64,000 nucleotides of DNA, taken from Sipunculus nudus (taxonomy: Eukaryota; Annelida; Sipuncula; Golfingiida; Sipunculidae). Of the stretch, positions 24,999 to 36,205 are shown in pieces (positions within the stretch are counted from its first letter, which is position 1; each line of letters starts with the position of its first letter). The DNA is taken from assembly GCA_026874595.1 (NCBI GenBank), contig CM049317.1, forward strand, positions 23,233,401-23,297,400, given 5' to 3'. Below the pieces are notes generated by a model, which saw only the letters and a list, made by a program, of their open reading frames with translations, did not search any database and had not been told where the DNA came from. The position numbers and the translations under genes are program-made.

Positions 24999-26426
24999 TA
25001 ATATCCTATGATCAGTTAATATCTTATACGCTTTTTTATAAACTCGTCCATATTTTGCCAGTGAAATAACGTGGAGAATAAAGTATGACTCCGAGTGATG
25101 CAAACCTTTTTTCATTCCTCATTCATATAGTATGTCTAAAGCGTTATCCAGCGTAGCAGCTTAATTCTAGAGAATCGTAAGAATGCATACTAGTAAGGTA
25201 TATATCGGTATATATGTTTCGAATGCCCGTGTTAATCGTAGCAGAAGCTCGGTGGTACCTTGTAATTCGTAGTAACTAGTACTTCGTATGACACAAACTG
25301 TAGATTTATTAAATGCAGATTCTACATACGAAATCGTAAAACCAACGTAATGCTTCGTGTCTGATCCGAAGTATATTGAATCGTCGGACTTTTTAGCGGA
25401 TTAACTGTCATGTCGTCAGGGCCTAATCGCGCTGAATTTTTTGGTAATCTGCGTTATCTTTCCTATTCATAGCGCATCGGAAGATCCATTCGTGTAAGTG
25501 GGTTTACGCCCTTTAAATTAAGGGCTATAGGCATAGAGCGACATGCAGGCCGTCATGCAGCTATAGCTCAACTTAAACAGTTGAATATATACCAGTCGTC
25601 CGGGCCGTTCATGTTCCAAGAAAACGATATATATCAGGAACGCACCGTTGTACAGCTGTTCCGCTTTCGGAAGAAAAGGAAATAAATAAAGTCAACATCG
25701 TAAAACCTGTAAATACATATATCCTGCATGGGTTATTCTGTATTCTGTATAAAAGTACATTGTATACGGCATCCGGTCATAAGGGCCGCGGGATCTCAGT
25801 GATTCCACTCGAACAACGGGAGCCTATATATGTTATGAATAAGGAATCCGTGTTGTGATCTACGAATTTGAAAGGATTATATATGCCTGGTTAACTACGT
25901 TTCTATACAAAGCGTCATTAATACCAAAAGCCAAGTATCTGGTATATAAATATATACATGTAGTATAGACGAATACTAGTGTAGACGTGTTCAGACTAAC
26001 GGCCTTTATTCACCAATACGCTATACGCTACACTAGTATTCAGCATGGATACGAGGGTGGTGGTGGGGGTAGTAGAATATATGCATGAAGCACTTGGAGT
26101 GTGAACGCTCTATATATATGTATATAAAAGCATGTCCATATTATATTTAATTTAAAAAGGACCACACATATGTTGAGACTGACTGTATACGTGCTTGATG
26201 GTGTTTTCGATAATCAAAACTTCTGCAAAGGCAGCATGAATCGTTTCTTTATCACTAATAATTGTTTATATCCATTCCTTAATGCTGCAGTAATTTTGAA
26301 TTTTGCAGCTAGGAATCGCAATAACTGCAATTTCAAATTTACTACAGCTATATTGTTGTAACCTTTATTTCCTTTACTGAGCGCGAATCACCAATTTTAC
26401 AATGATATAAAATGAGACGAAACTAT

Positions 26427-26430
<4 letters not shown>
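24999..26430. other. Noncoding, CpG-containing; 14-bp inverted repeat
   Basis: Relatively CpG-rich for this window (25,400-25,900) and not matched elsewhere in it. A perfect 14-bp inverted repeat, GAATACTAGTGTAG (25971-25984) and CTACACTAGTATTC (26028-26041), surrounds a 43-bp loop. The frame at 26170-26361 has no recognised domain. Confidence 0.4.
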
Positions 26431-26488
<58 letters not shown>

Positions 26489-26541
26489 GAGAGAGAAAGA
26501 GAGAGAGAGAGGGAGGGAGGGAGAAAGAGAGAGAGAGAGAT
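26431..26541. repeat. Compound microsatellite (TA)n(TG)n(GA)n
   Basis: TA run, then TG (about 26461-26488), then GA-rich with GGGA interruptions to 26540. The minus-strand frame across it is low complexity. Confidence 0.93.
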
Positions 26542-26585
26542 TCTAGAATATGAAAGATGTTACTTATATCCTGGTTATGCACAAT

Positions 26586-27438
26586 CAGGGTTGGGGCCAG
26601 GTACAAGTGAAAGTACCTAGGTACAGGTACAGGTACTTGTGAATTGGCCAGGTACAGGTACAGGTACTTGATTTTCACAGAGTACCTAGGTACAAGTACA
26701 GGTACTTTAGAAAGTACCTATAGAGGTACAGGTACAGGTATATTTATTTGAGGATCACTTCAAAGACGTTTTACGGCATAAATTCGCGTATATGCAAGTT
26801 AACATGCCTTTTTTTCTATCAAATAATACTGAAGTTTTTCTAAAGTATATATTTTAATAAAACTTATTAACTGTATGGCACCATATGTTCACATACATGC
26901 AAGTGTATTAAAAGTCAATTAAGTGCACTAAGTAGAGTATGACACCATACATTCACAAACATGAAAGTCAAATCTACTGAAAGTCCATTAAGTACACCAA
27001 GTACAGTAAGAGAGTGATTATTATGACACCATACTTCACAAACATGATATCTGTGTACTGAATGTTCATTAAGTGCACCAAGTACAGTATAATCAAATGA
27101 TTCGCTCAATTTAATGGTTACAGCTGATTTGACACATGTAACCATTCTGGATGTGTGATAACAATTCAATTCATGAGCAGTTTATCACACTGATGGCTTG
27201 CTGATTATTCTACACTACAGGTAATTTAATATTAAAGAGAAAAAACTAAAAAAAAAAAACCTGAAAATATGAAAATGTACCTGGAGTACCTTGTACCAGG
27301 TACAGGTACTTTAGTTCCAGGTACAGGTACAAGGTACTTCCTACTCATGACTGGCAGGTACAGGTACAGGTACTCTGAAATGTGTACCTAGGTACAGGTA
27401 CAGGTACAGGTACAAGTAAGTACCTGGCCCCTACCCTG
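26586..27438. mobile_element. hAT-like non-autonomous element with GGTACA arrays
   Basis: Ends are CAGGGTTGGGGCCAGG and, inverted, CAGGGTAGGGGCCAGG. Both are followed inward by GGTACA hexamer arrays; GTAC is itself palindromic. Flanking 8-mers TGCACAAT (26578-26585) and TACACAAT (27439-27446) match at 7 of 8 positions, the 8-bp target duplication expected of hAT transposition. The interior has ~75-90-bp degenerate repeats ('caccatac...cacaaacatg', 'aagtgcaccaagtacagta') and no transposase. Confidence 0.68.
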
Positions 27439-28540
27439 TACACAATTAAATGTTATAACCATTCATTTGAAATCAATATATTTTTTTCACCTCTGTTATA
27501 AACATTACAACTGGTATTCAAATCCGAATTCTACAAACTTGAATTTAAAATCATAATGTAAATGAATAATTTCTTAATATTAGAGAAGTATCAGAAAAAA
27601 ATATTGATACATGACCACAGAAATAACCTTTACAGTTACAGGAATCTTACAAAAATTGCATGGAAAGTCCAATCTCATGGGCAAAGAGAGAGATAGAGGG
27701 GGGGGGGGGTATCCGAGTATGTTATAAAAATAGTCTTTTTTTATTTATGTTTGCTATTTTATTTTAAGACTGACAAAATTGCGCCATTTACTGAAAACAA
27801 AGAAGAAATTTAGGAGTTCATTCTTTTGGGCGGAGAGAGAGAGAGAGAGCGAGAGAGAGAGAGAGAGAGAATATTGACCCGAACAGTATTGAATGTACAG
27901 TTCAACGCCCACAAAATATCGTTATGTTTGGAGAGTGCAGAGCTGTGACATCAGACGCATAAATTTCCACCACAGGAAGTGCAATATTTTGTAAACATAT
28001 ATTTGTTAGGGGAGACGGACAGATAGTAAACTGAAGTGATATTGATAAGGTAAGGTCACGGTTATGTCTTTAAAAATATCATGAATGATATGCCTTTACT
28101 GTCAATATGAAATTTATCTTGTGGGGGCGAGGTTTATCTTGTGTGATTGTGTAACCGGCGAGCCGAAATGGATGACCCGGCGGTATCGAAGATCTATTGA
28201 AGTGCGAATGCTCACGTAAATGCTGAATTTGCACGATATATCATGTATACTCTGTTAATAGTGATATGAAATTGTGGAATTTGCGTGACAGAGCATTTAA
28301 TGCTTCCTTAATGTAATGAACTTCCTTAGTTCCTTCAATGTAATGACACCTTGTTGTAATCCTAGAGGAAAAGTGTTTATGGCATAATATTGGAAAGATA
28401 ATATCATATAGTATTACTATATATTATAGTTGTTATAGTATGAACTGTTATATACTGCTAAGTAATAGTGGATCTTAGCTAGCCAATTAATGATTGAACT
28501 GATGACAATAGGCGTGCTGTTGTTTCAGTAAGGGGCAGAA
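27439..28540. other. Noncoding; GA microsatellites; possible donor
   Basis: Poly-G at 27700-27709 and (GA)n at about 27833-27871. From 27950 to 28050 come a CRE-like TGACATCA, CAGGAAGTG (ETS-like) and a strong donor, AAG|GTAAGG at 28049. This could be a 5' UTR exon of a plus-strand gene, but that is unproven. Confidence 0.3.
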
Positions 28541-28999
28541 CTATAGAAACCGGGCTTCAGCCTACCGCCGGTAAAAAGGGTGTCGCATGATAAATTGTTT
28601 CCTCGAAAAGGCAGAACTATAGAAACCGGGCTTTCCCCGTCTGAACAGGGGTGTGGGGGCGGAGCCCCCACCTAAAGCTTAATTTTCCTGTTAAAATAGT
28701 AAATGGTTTCCCATTTTCGCGATAGATGCCTCTTCAATCGCAGATATAAATGAACAAAACTTGCTCCTGCTGGTATCTCGTCTTAATGGCTCACTTAGTA
28801 GCGTGTAGGGCTCATAGTCCAGAGATCGTAGGTTCGATTCCGGATCCAGGCGACTTCTGATGCTTAGTCAGTTAGTGGTTACGTTAGAAGAGTTGAGTGT
28901 AGGGACATCTACAGGGAAAAGTAGGAGTTAAAATAGGGAATGAGAGGTGACAATTTTATTTATATGTTCCTCAATAAAAGCGAAGCCCGCGTTCTATAG
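28541..28999 (+). mobile_element. TIR element with tRNA-Met-like domain, copy 2
   Basis: Ends are CTATAGAAACCGGGCTTC and GAAGCCCGCGTTCTATAG, an inverted pair matching at 16 of 18 positions. The 5' end is partly duplicated at 28617. The tRNA-like region 28786-28855 has GGCTCACTTAGTAGC (A box), a loop CTCATAG with the CAT anticodon after T33, and a perfect B box, GGTTCGATTCC (28831-28841). This most resembles tRNA-Met. A palindrome GGGGGCGGAGCCCCC lies at 28654. How a Pol III-type head came to sit inside inverted repeats is unclear. Confidence 0.62.
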
Positions 29000-29365
29000 T
29001 GGCTCCCAGTAAGGTAATGAATGGATTGGCTAGACATTGATCTAATAAGGCGGTAAATAAAAAAGGGTGTGGTCATTTCAACTTCCATGAAAAATTTAAT
29101 TAGCCTTCATCACTATTTCAGCGCAGTAAGCCAGTATTAATAAGGGAAAGAGTGGAGGGGCTGATTGAATCATGCTTTCCATTTCCCAGAAATGAAGGAA
29201 GTTGTTTGGTGGAACTTCCCATTAGCATCAGGTATCACCGAGTCCAAAATGTCACATAGTGTGACTCAACTCAGCTCTGATTATTAATTCTAGATAAACT
29301 AATTTTTTTTCTGTTGAGTTTTTTTCTTAGGGTTTGTCAGGTAATTGGAATTGAAAAACTATTTT

Positions 29366-30830
29366 TAGCTCAGCTGACTATAAGTCATCTGAGCTATAGT
29401 AGTGGTCCATTGTCCGTCGTCCGTCCGTCCAGATGTTCGTCCGTAAGACTGGCACGTTTCGACACTAATGGACCTATGAATCTGAAATTCGGCATACAGT
29501 TAGATGTCCCCAAAATCTCCTACCATGCCGAAAATTGGGTCAATAGGACTTCTGTTAAATTTTATTTAAATATTGGCAAAAATATAAAATGGTACCTTAA
29601 ATTTTGCCCAAGTTTGACCATGGCATGTTTTTTTCCTGTAAGTACTGTGGATTTAATTTTCACAGCATGTTTTTGTTAGCATTTTTTCTGTTAACACCAA
29701 AAATTTGAAACCAGTCGACCAAAAACTGTAGATTTTATTCAAGTTTTCAAGCACCATGTCACATCAAGTTTACAGCAAGCTAGTGTTATGCAGTTTGCTA
29801 GAGCTCAGCTCCCCGCTTCAGCTCTAAGTTCCTTCAATTTAGCATACAGTTAGATGTCTCCAAAATCCTCTACCATGCCAAGAATTTTATCACTAGGACT
29901 TAATTCCTTCGAAATATTAATGAAAAACTTCATTTTTCCATTAAAAAACCATTGTTTCACTGTAAGACTGCCTAATATCAAAACCACTGAACTGACTTTG
30001 ATCATATATAATATACATATTTTTCTATACATTGCTATGCACATGCCAGAAATGATGTCAGTATTGCATAATTGTTTTAAGTTATCGGCCTAAACATAAT
30101 GCACTTTTTAAAAAATCAAGAAATATATTTACTCCCTTAACAAGAGGATTGCTGAAGCTAGAGATTTTTTGTCAGGGATGTAACATTATTTAATCAAGAT
30201 TCAATTGAATACCAAAAATTAGTTCTGATTTTTTCAAATTTTATAAGTTATTAGTATAAATATAAAATTAGTACCTTAAACTTTGACCATGGCACATTTG
30301 TTTCCTGAGAGCACTGTTGATATAATTTTCATATCATGCACACATAAGGATTTCATCCTTGTAGTTTAGAAAGCTGACAGAAATTAGCCAAATATTGTAG
30401 CTTTTATTTATGTTTATATGAGACCATGTCAGACCCGGGCTTAATCCAGCCCCTCTTCAGTCACCTGTATGTTGGCCTTGTTGACCTTTCATCAGATTAT
30501 GCATGCTTGAGCGAAGCATACACTGGGGCAGCCAGGCAGCTAATGCTATAAGGAATTTGTTAGTTGATGAGTAACAGAAAATTAACTTGCAGTTACTGAT
30601 GATGTGAGAATCGTGTATGGATGGATAGAATGTCAATGTCAATGTTATTCCAAGTAACACCATGCAGTCACCTATGGTATTTTTCAGTGAAATTTTAATG
30701 ATAAAAAAATAAATCATATTATTTAGCTTTTATTTATTTCCACACAAAACCAGCATGTGCCTCATTTCCAAATCATATTTTTTTATCATATATAACAGCT
30801 GAGCGCCGTGACCCATGGGTCCCTTGTTTT
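29366..30830 (+). mobile_element. Family A element, copy A5
   Basis: Starts TTAGCTCAGCTGACT with the 5' hairpin and a short CCGT tract (29417-29450). Ends CAGCTGAGCGCCGTGACCCATGGGTCCCTTGTTTT. It is shorter than A6 by an internal deletion but keeps both termini. The open frame at 29314-29679 crosses the terminus and is not a gene. Confidence 0.72.
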
Positions 30831-31832
30831 ACTGTCCTAACTGGACGAAAACATGCTTATTATAAATTCTTTATATATCATATACACTGGTGTATATATA
30901 TATATATATATTTATAAACTTTGGGATAAACATCAAATAAATACTTACTGGGAGATTTTCCAGTATGCTCGATAATATGTGTAATTCACCCCTTTTGTTG
31001 GTGTTTGGTGTCGTAAGGAAGTTGCCAAAGGTTTGTGTGAACGCTCTAGAATGGTTTGGACCAGCATTTCAAGCAGCAAGCATGAATGCTTGTGTCAGCA
31101 CGTTGTAACATTATTCCACATACATGTGCAATGTGCACCTCGTGCATTGGTGCTAGATGCCCGAGTGAACGCACAACACGGATTGAAACGGATGTAGCCA
31201 AACCGTTTTGTCCAAAACCTACTTACCATATATTTTATGAAAAGAGGCAAATTAAGTTTCTTAATTTCAGGTTGAAGGAACAACAACATTTTATAATGTC
31301 TGACTCTTTTAGTCCAAGAAAATGTAAATATGTCACAAAACAATGAACATTGTTTTGTTGGGCACTGTTATGGCCTGTTTCATTCATTGTTGTTACACAT
31401 TTTTTAATCCCAAAGTACATGTTCTTAGAAAGGTAATTCACTATTACACTGCAATAACAATTTATATATGTTTTGTTTCAGCATTGAAATTTGTGTCATC
31501 TTTACTTAACTTTCAACAAATTGGGAAACCTCTTCTTGCTCAGCTTGCAGTGGAACAAAATAGAAGTGTCACATTTGAAACAAGGGGCTGGCAGTTCTCA
31601 GGCCCCGATTCAGGTTAACAAACTCCTATCTGCCTTAATACATAATTGTAATTGCTGACAGGCGGTGCTGTGAAAGCCACTTCAAAGATAATTTTATCCC
31701 CAGACAAAGTAGGGGGATACTATTTACTATAGATGGTTTAGGCAAAGTCGCGCCGCTGCTACCACAGAGATCCCTTTGGACGAGATAACTTGAGTAAATT
31801 TTTACAGTTTACCAAACTTTACATGTGCATAG
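30831..31832. other. Noncoding stretch
   Basis: Includes a short (TA)n run at 30893-30912. Frames at 31086-31618 on both strands have no recognised domain. Nothing else firm. Confidence 0.4.
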
Positions 31833-32544
31833 TGTTATGGAACCTAATAACAACAGATCATGTAATCGTGATGAGCACAAATTTTGTTGTGGAGATAAAT
31901 AAATCTGATTCCGCAACACTAGGCAGTGTGAAATGTTTAGCGGAATGAATAAAGATGTCAGTGGTTTTTTGTTAACAAATAATTATAATTCATTCTTAGA
32001 ACAATCCTAACATTACAGTACACTAAATAAATACAATTACACAGTATAACAATAAAAATGTACAGTACCAGAGTGTCCGGATCATAGGCTTTATTTTCTG
32101 GATACCACCACTGTCACAGCTCAACAATTGTCCTTTAAAATAAATAATCCACATAAATAGTAATAATCCAAAGGCAAACTGGAGACAGTCCGTATTAAAT
32201 CTATATAAAATCCGTTGAATATCTGACACCACTGCAATTATTGGAAAAGGTCCCTAAACTGATGAGAAAGTAACGATCTTAGTGCTCTCTGGTATTTTCC
32301 TTTCTGCCGGCTCTAAGCACAGCCCCTAATTTATAGCTTCTCACCCGATAATTCTAGAAAGGGAAAACTCAAAATAACAATACACATGCACATGATGAAC
32401 AGACCCAAAACATCTAGAACAAAGAGCGCTTTGTCTCCATGCTTTAGACCTAACACGTGAGCCAGCGTCAAACAAGCGAGGTTCCCATAGCAAAGAACCA
32501 TGCCTGCGCTACATGACTAAGAACATCAACAGACACATGTAACA
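31833..32544 (-). mobile_element. LTR-like sequence, copy 2
   Basis: Minus-strand relative of 21595-22265, with ends TGTTACATG (32544) and CCATAACA (31833). Shared in order: 'tataaattaggggctgtgcttagagccggcagaaagg' (TATA region), a run through 'aataaattataatt', 'aacaaaaaaccactgac' and 'cactgcctagtgtt'. Divergence suggests two old insertions of one LTR family. The right end may instead fall at 32577, where ATAG flanks both sides, but that motif belongs to the adjacent direct repeat. Confidence 0.45.
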
Positions 32545-32561
32545 CTCCTGCCCACAATAAA

Positions 32562-33335
32562 ACAGATACCTGTAACAATAGATATGGATGAGAAGACAAA
32601 GCTTATTTGAAATGGGGTCATGACCTTTACTAGGAGAGTGACCTTGACTTTGAATAAGTCCAACTTTGCTGAAAATCATACAAATTCTAAAATATCTCAA
32701 GAAAAACTCATTTGATTGATAAAAAATTCAAGTTGACCGAAGATCTTGCATAGCTTTGTCTTCTGCAGAAGACAGGTGGCACCACCTGGAAGATGGAAGA
32801 AACAATGGTGGTGTGCCAAGTGTCAGTATAGCTTTTGAAGATGGGGGGGGGGGGGGGGGGGCTATTCTTCAAGGGGGGGGGGGTTTGATTGTCTGGGGAT
32901 AGTGCCAAGAAATGTTTACTTTAAAATATCTCTGGATTTATGGAGAAATTAGTGAAACAGATACCCTCTAACAATAGATATGGATGAGAAGACAAAGCCT
33001 ATTTGAAATGGGGTCATGACCTTTACTAGGAGAGTGACCTTGACTTTGAATAAGTCCAACTTTGCTGAAAATCATACAAATTCTAAAATATCTCAAGAAA
33101 TACTCATTTGATTGATAAAAAATTCAAGTTGACCAAAGATCTTGCATAGCTTTGTCTTCTGCAGAAGATGGAAGAAACAATGGTGGCGTGCCAAGTGTCA
33201 GTCTATGCTTTTGAAGATGGGGGGCCTATTCTTCAAGGAGGGGGGGGGGGGGGTTGATTGTCTGGGGATAGTGCCAAGAAAGGTTTAATTTAAAATATCT
33301 CTGGATTTATGGAGAAATTAGGAAAATGACCCCCT
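32562..33335 (+). repeat. Direct repeat, two ~395-bp units
   Basis: 'atagatatggatgagaag' begins at 32578 and 32973. Both units continue almost identically through 'gggtcatgacctttactagg', 'cttgcatagctttgtcttctgcag' and poly-G tracts (32843-32860, 32873-32883, 33239-33253). The second lacks a ~20-bp block after the CTGCAGAAGA. Confidence 0.85.
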
Positions 33336-33466
33336 TATAACAGACCTTGTAACATATCCAACAGTTCAAGGACCGAAAAACGTGCATTTATATGCAAAGC
33401 ATGGCTTCAGAGTTCCAGTCTAGTTCCACCAAAATCAGGTATAATAGGTTTGAATGTTGGCTTGTA

Positions 33467-33529
<63 letters not shown>

Positions 33530-34529
33530 AGTCACCCTCATTGATGTTTAAGTGGGCTTCCTATTTTAGCTGCACATGTATCACACAGTATGTAAATATT
33601 TTAAGCTTATGCATTTGAGAGACATGAGGAAATGTTATGGATACCCTCGGGAACAGATTTTTATAGATTTACCAGCACAGAATGCAGGTTACTGCAAGCC
33701 TTTTGTGGAGATACATCAATATTTGAAAATTGTCTGTCATGAAGCTTTTTAGGGACCTGTGTGCTTATGCTATGGTGTGCCATCTGCAGTGGTCCTTGGC
33801 CTGTACGTTAACCCATACTATCTAAAACATGGCAGAAGCTAGCATCACCAAAATTTAAGCAAAAAATCAGTCATCTTAAAAAATTTATCATTTTTTGCTT
33901 ATTGTTTTGCTGTCTGCATAACTTTATAGGGGAAAAGCTAAAACCACTTAAAAAATATTCCTCTCCAAAACTGTCCAGCCAAATCTTTTAATTATTTCAC
34001 AGAAATAATCTGTGAAACAATCTCTCTCAAGTTTGTTCGAATAGTTCCAATTTGGTTTATATGGCCAAGTTACAGGAAGCTGTTCAAACTTAGTCATTTG
34101 GCCAAAAGAGGATACTAAAATTAATTATTATATCAGAAATGGCTGGAGCTATCATCACCAAATTTTATGCAATTGTTGGTCACAAGACTCATATTTAAAT
34201 GCCCCATAGGGGAGCTTTTTGTTTTAATGGGTCAGCTTCCTTGTCGGCGTTCGCTTTTTTAAATTGCTTTTATCTCCTACATGCAGGCATCTATCATTAT
34301 TATATCATAATTCTGTATTATTGAGGCAAAAATAATTTTCCTGGTGCTGCGACCTTGACTTATGCTCTCAAGGTCAAGTCACAGTAGACTTTGGGCATTG
34401 TTTGTTCGAAAGCACAACAGCACCAATGGTTTTGATTGGATTTTGTTCTAATTTAGTTAAAGGCATCAACAAATGACTCTCTTGACCTGATCAACTTTTG
34501 GTTGACCTTGACCCATATTTATGCAATTT
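33336..34529. other. Noncoding; (TA)n at 33470-33528
   Basis: A long TA dinucleotide run and otherwise unremarkable AT-rich sequence. Repeated 'gaccttgac' phrases near 34355-34510 resemble transposon-derived sequence seen elsewhere in the window. Confidence 0.45.
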
Positions 34530-35471
34530 ATTAGCACTTTTGGGAAAGCTCCAGTATATTGTCATTGAGTTATTATGCGCAAAAGAAAATCAGCGATTGG
34601 GCTTTGGCGGCCACATTGGAATTCCGAAAAACTCTGGTATAAATTAAGGCCGCAGATTTTTAGAATTACAGCCCTGTCAGGATTCCAATATGGCTGCCAC
34701 AGCCTAATCACTGGTTTTCTTTCTCATGCAATAAATCCATAACAACATACTTTGAACAGCTTTCCCAGATTCACAGGGCTGATTTTTTCATGCAAGGGTT
34801 CCAGACCTATTGAATTACCTAGGAATCCGGATCTCAATATGGCTACCACAGCCCAATTGCTGATTTTCTGTTATGGGCAATAATCCAAACAACAACATAC
34901 TTCTGCTTACCCAAATTCACAAGGATGATTTGTACATATGAGGGCCCTAGGTTTATTAAATGACAGATCTGTGAGTGTCAGTATTTTAATATGGCTGTCA
35001 CAGCCCAATCGCTAATTTTTCTTTTACATGTGATAACTGAACAACAACATACTTCAGATTTCATTAATTTACAGGAATGATTGGTATTTATTAGGGCTGT
35101 ATCAATATATCGAAATATCGATACGAATCGATACACGGTGTCAATACGATAACCGAAATGCGTTGCATGATGTATTGGTTGTATTGATTGATTGCTAATG
35201 AATAGAGATATAACTCTAACTTTAAATATAACCATGACAATTTATAAATCTAAATGCACTGTATATTTGTTGCTTTGGCTTATGAGACTTTTTAATAAAT
35301 GTACATGTATATACGCATGCAATACTTTCATGACAAGCAGGCGCATGTGAGCGATAATAGGAGAATGATATTGACGTTCCTCTTTATTAATGAAATCGAT
35401 ATTCACATTACATATTGCTACTAGGAACAAGGTACATTCACGTATATATCCTAACTTTATATATATATATG

Positions 35472-35504
<33 letters not shown>

Positions 35505-36205
35505 ATGTATATATATTTATTATATATACATTATATATATATAAATTCAATTCTGTGACCTGTGCAAGGCACTTAATCACTTTATGATATGTCATTTTAT
35601 CTCTAATTTTTTATTCACGCAGCCGGTCATAGGTTGCTCGGAACTCCCGCGTTCGACATCAGATGTCAAATAAATGGTTAAAGCCTGGGTACAAATCCTG
35701 TACAAAGAGGAGAGTATATAATTGGATTCATATTCACAGAAATGTACAAACCTGTGTAATTACATAAAAAACAGCCTATGATCTTCCAAATCAAATGCAA
35801 TAAAAACAGTTTTGTGCATGGGGGGGGGGGGGGTGTGTGCTAAGGGGTCAAAGAAGATCGAGATTTTGGTAGTCTTGGTTAGATAGATTTTAATAATCTA
35901 CTGGTCTGTTTATTTATTTAATATCAAGGTTAAGCTGCTTAAATACATAGCATACTTAATATTTTGTATGTTAAATTAAAAAGAAAATAACAAAAACAAG
36001 AAACAAAGCTTTTATTAAGAAATGATATACAAAGAAAAATGGAACGTATCGTCAATACGTAACAGTATCAATTAACTGTATTGCAATACGTATTGTATCG
36101 GAAGAGGCGGACCGATACCCAGCCCTTGTATTTATGAGGTCTCCAGACATAATGAATGACAGACCTGTCAGTATTTCAATATGGCTACCACTGACTAATC
36201 TCAAA
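34530..36205 (+). repeat. ~150-bp tandem repeat, four units, interrupted
   Basis: 'caatatggct(g/a)c/tcaca(gcc)' recurs at about 34686, 34836 and 34988, and again at about 36177 once the inserted element (35092-36127) is removed. Units share 'aacaacatac', 'ttcacagg(a/g)(a/c)tgat' and a 'ccagacc(t)att/aatgaa' block. Confidence 0.7.
35092..36127. mobile_element. hAT-like non-autonomous element with perfect 8-bp TSD
   Basis: Inserted in the ~150-bp tandem repeat. The perfect 8-mer GTATTTAT flanks it (35084-35091 and 36128-36135). Ends are TAGGGCTGTATC and, inverted, AAGGGCTGGGTATC. The subterminal regions are rich in ATCGATAC-type short palindromes (35108-35150; 36050-36102). It contains a (TA)n block (35459-35545) and poly-G (35820-35833). 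No transposase frame. Confidence 0.72.

Noticed and set aside
32545-32581. Right boundary of LTR copy 2 at 32577 with an ATAG target duplication
   Set aside because: The same 'acaatagatatgg' occurs at 32969 in the second direct-repeat unit, so the ATAG belongs to that repeat.
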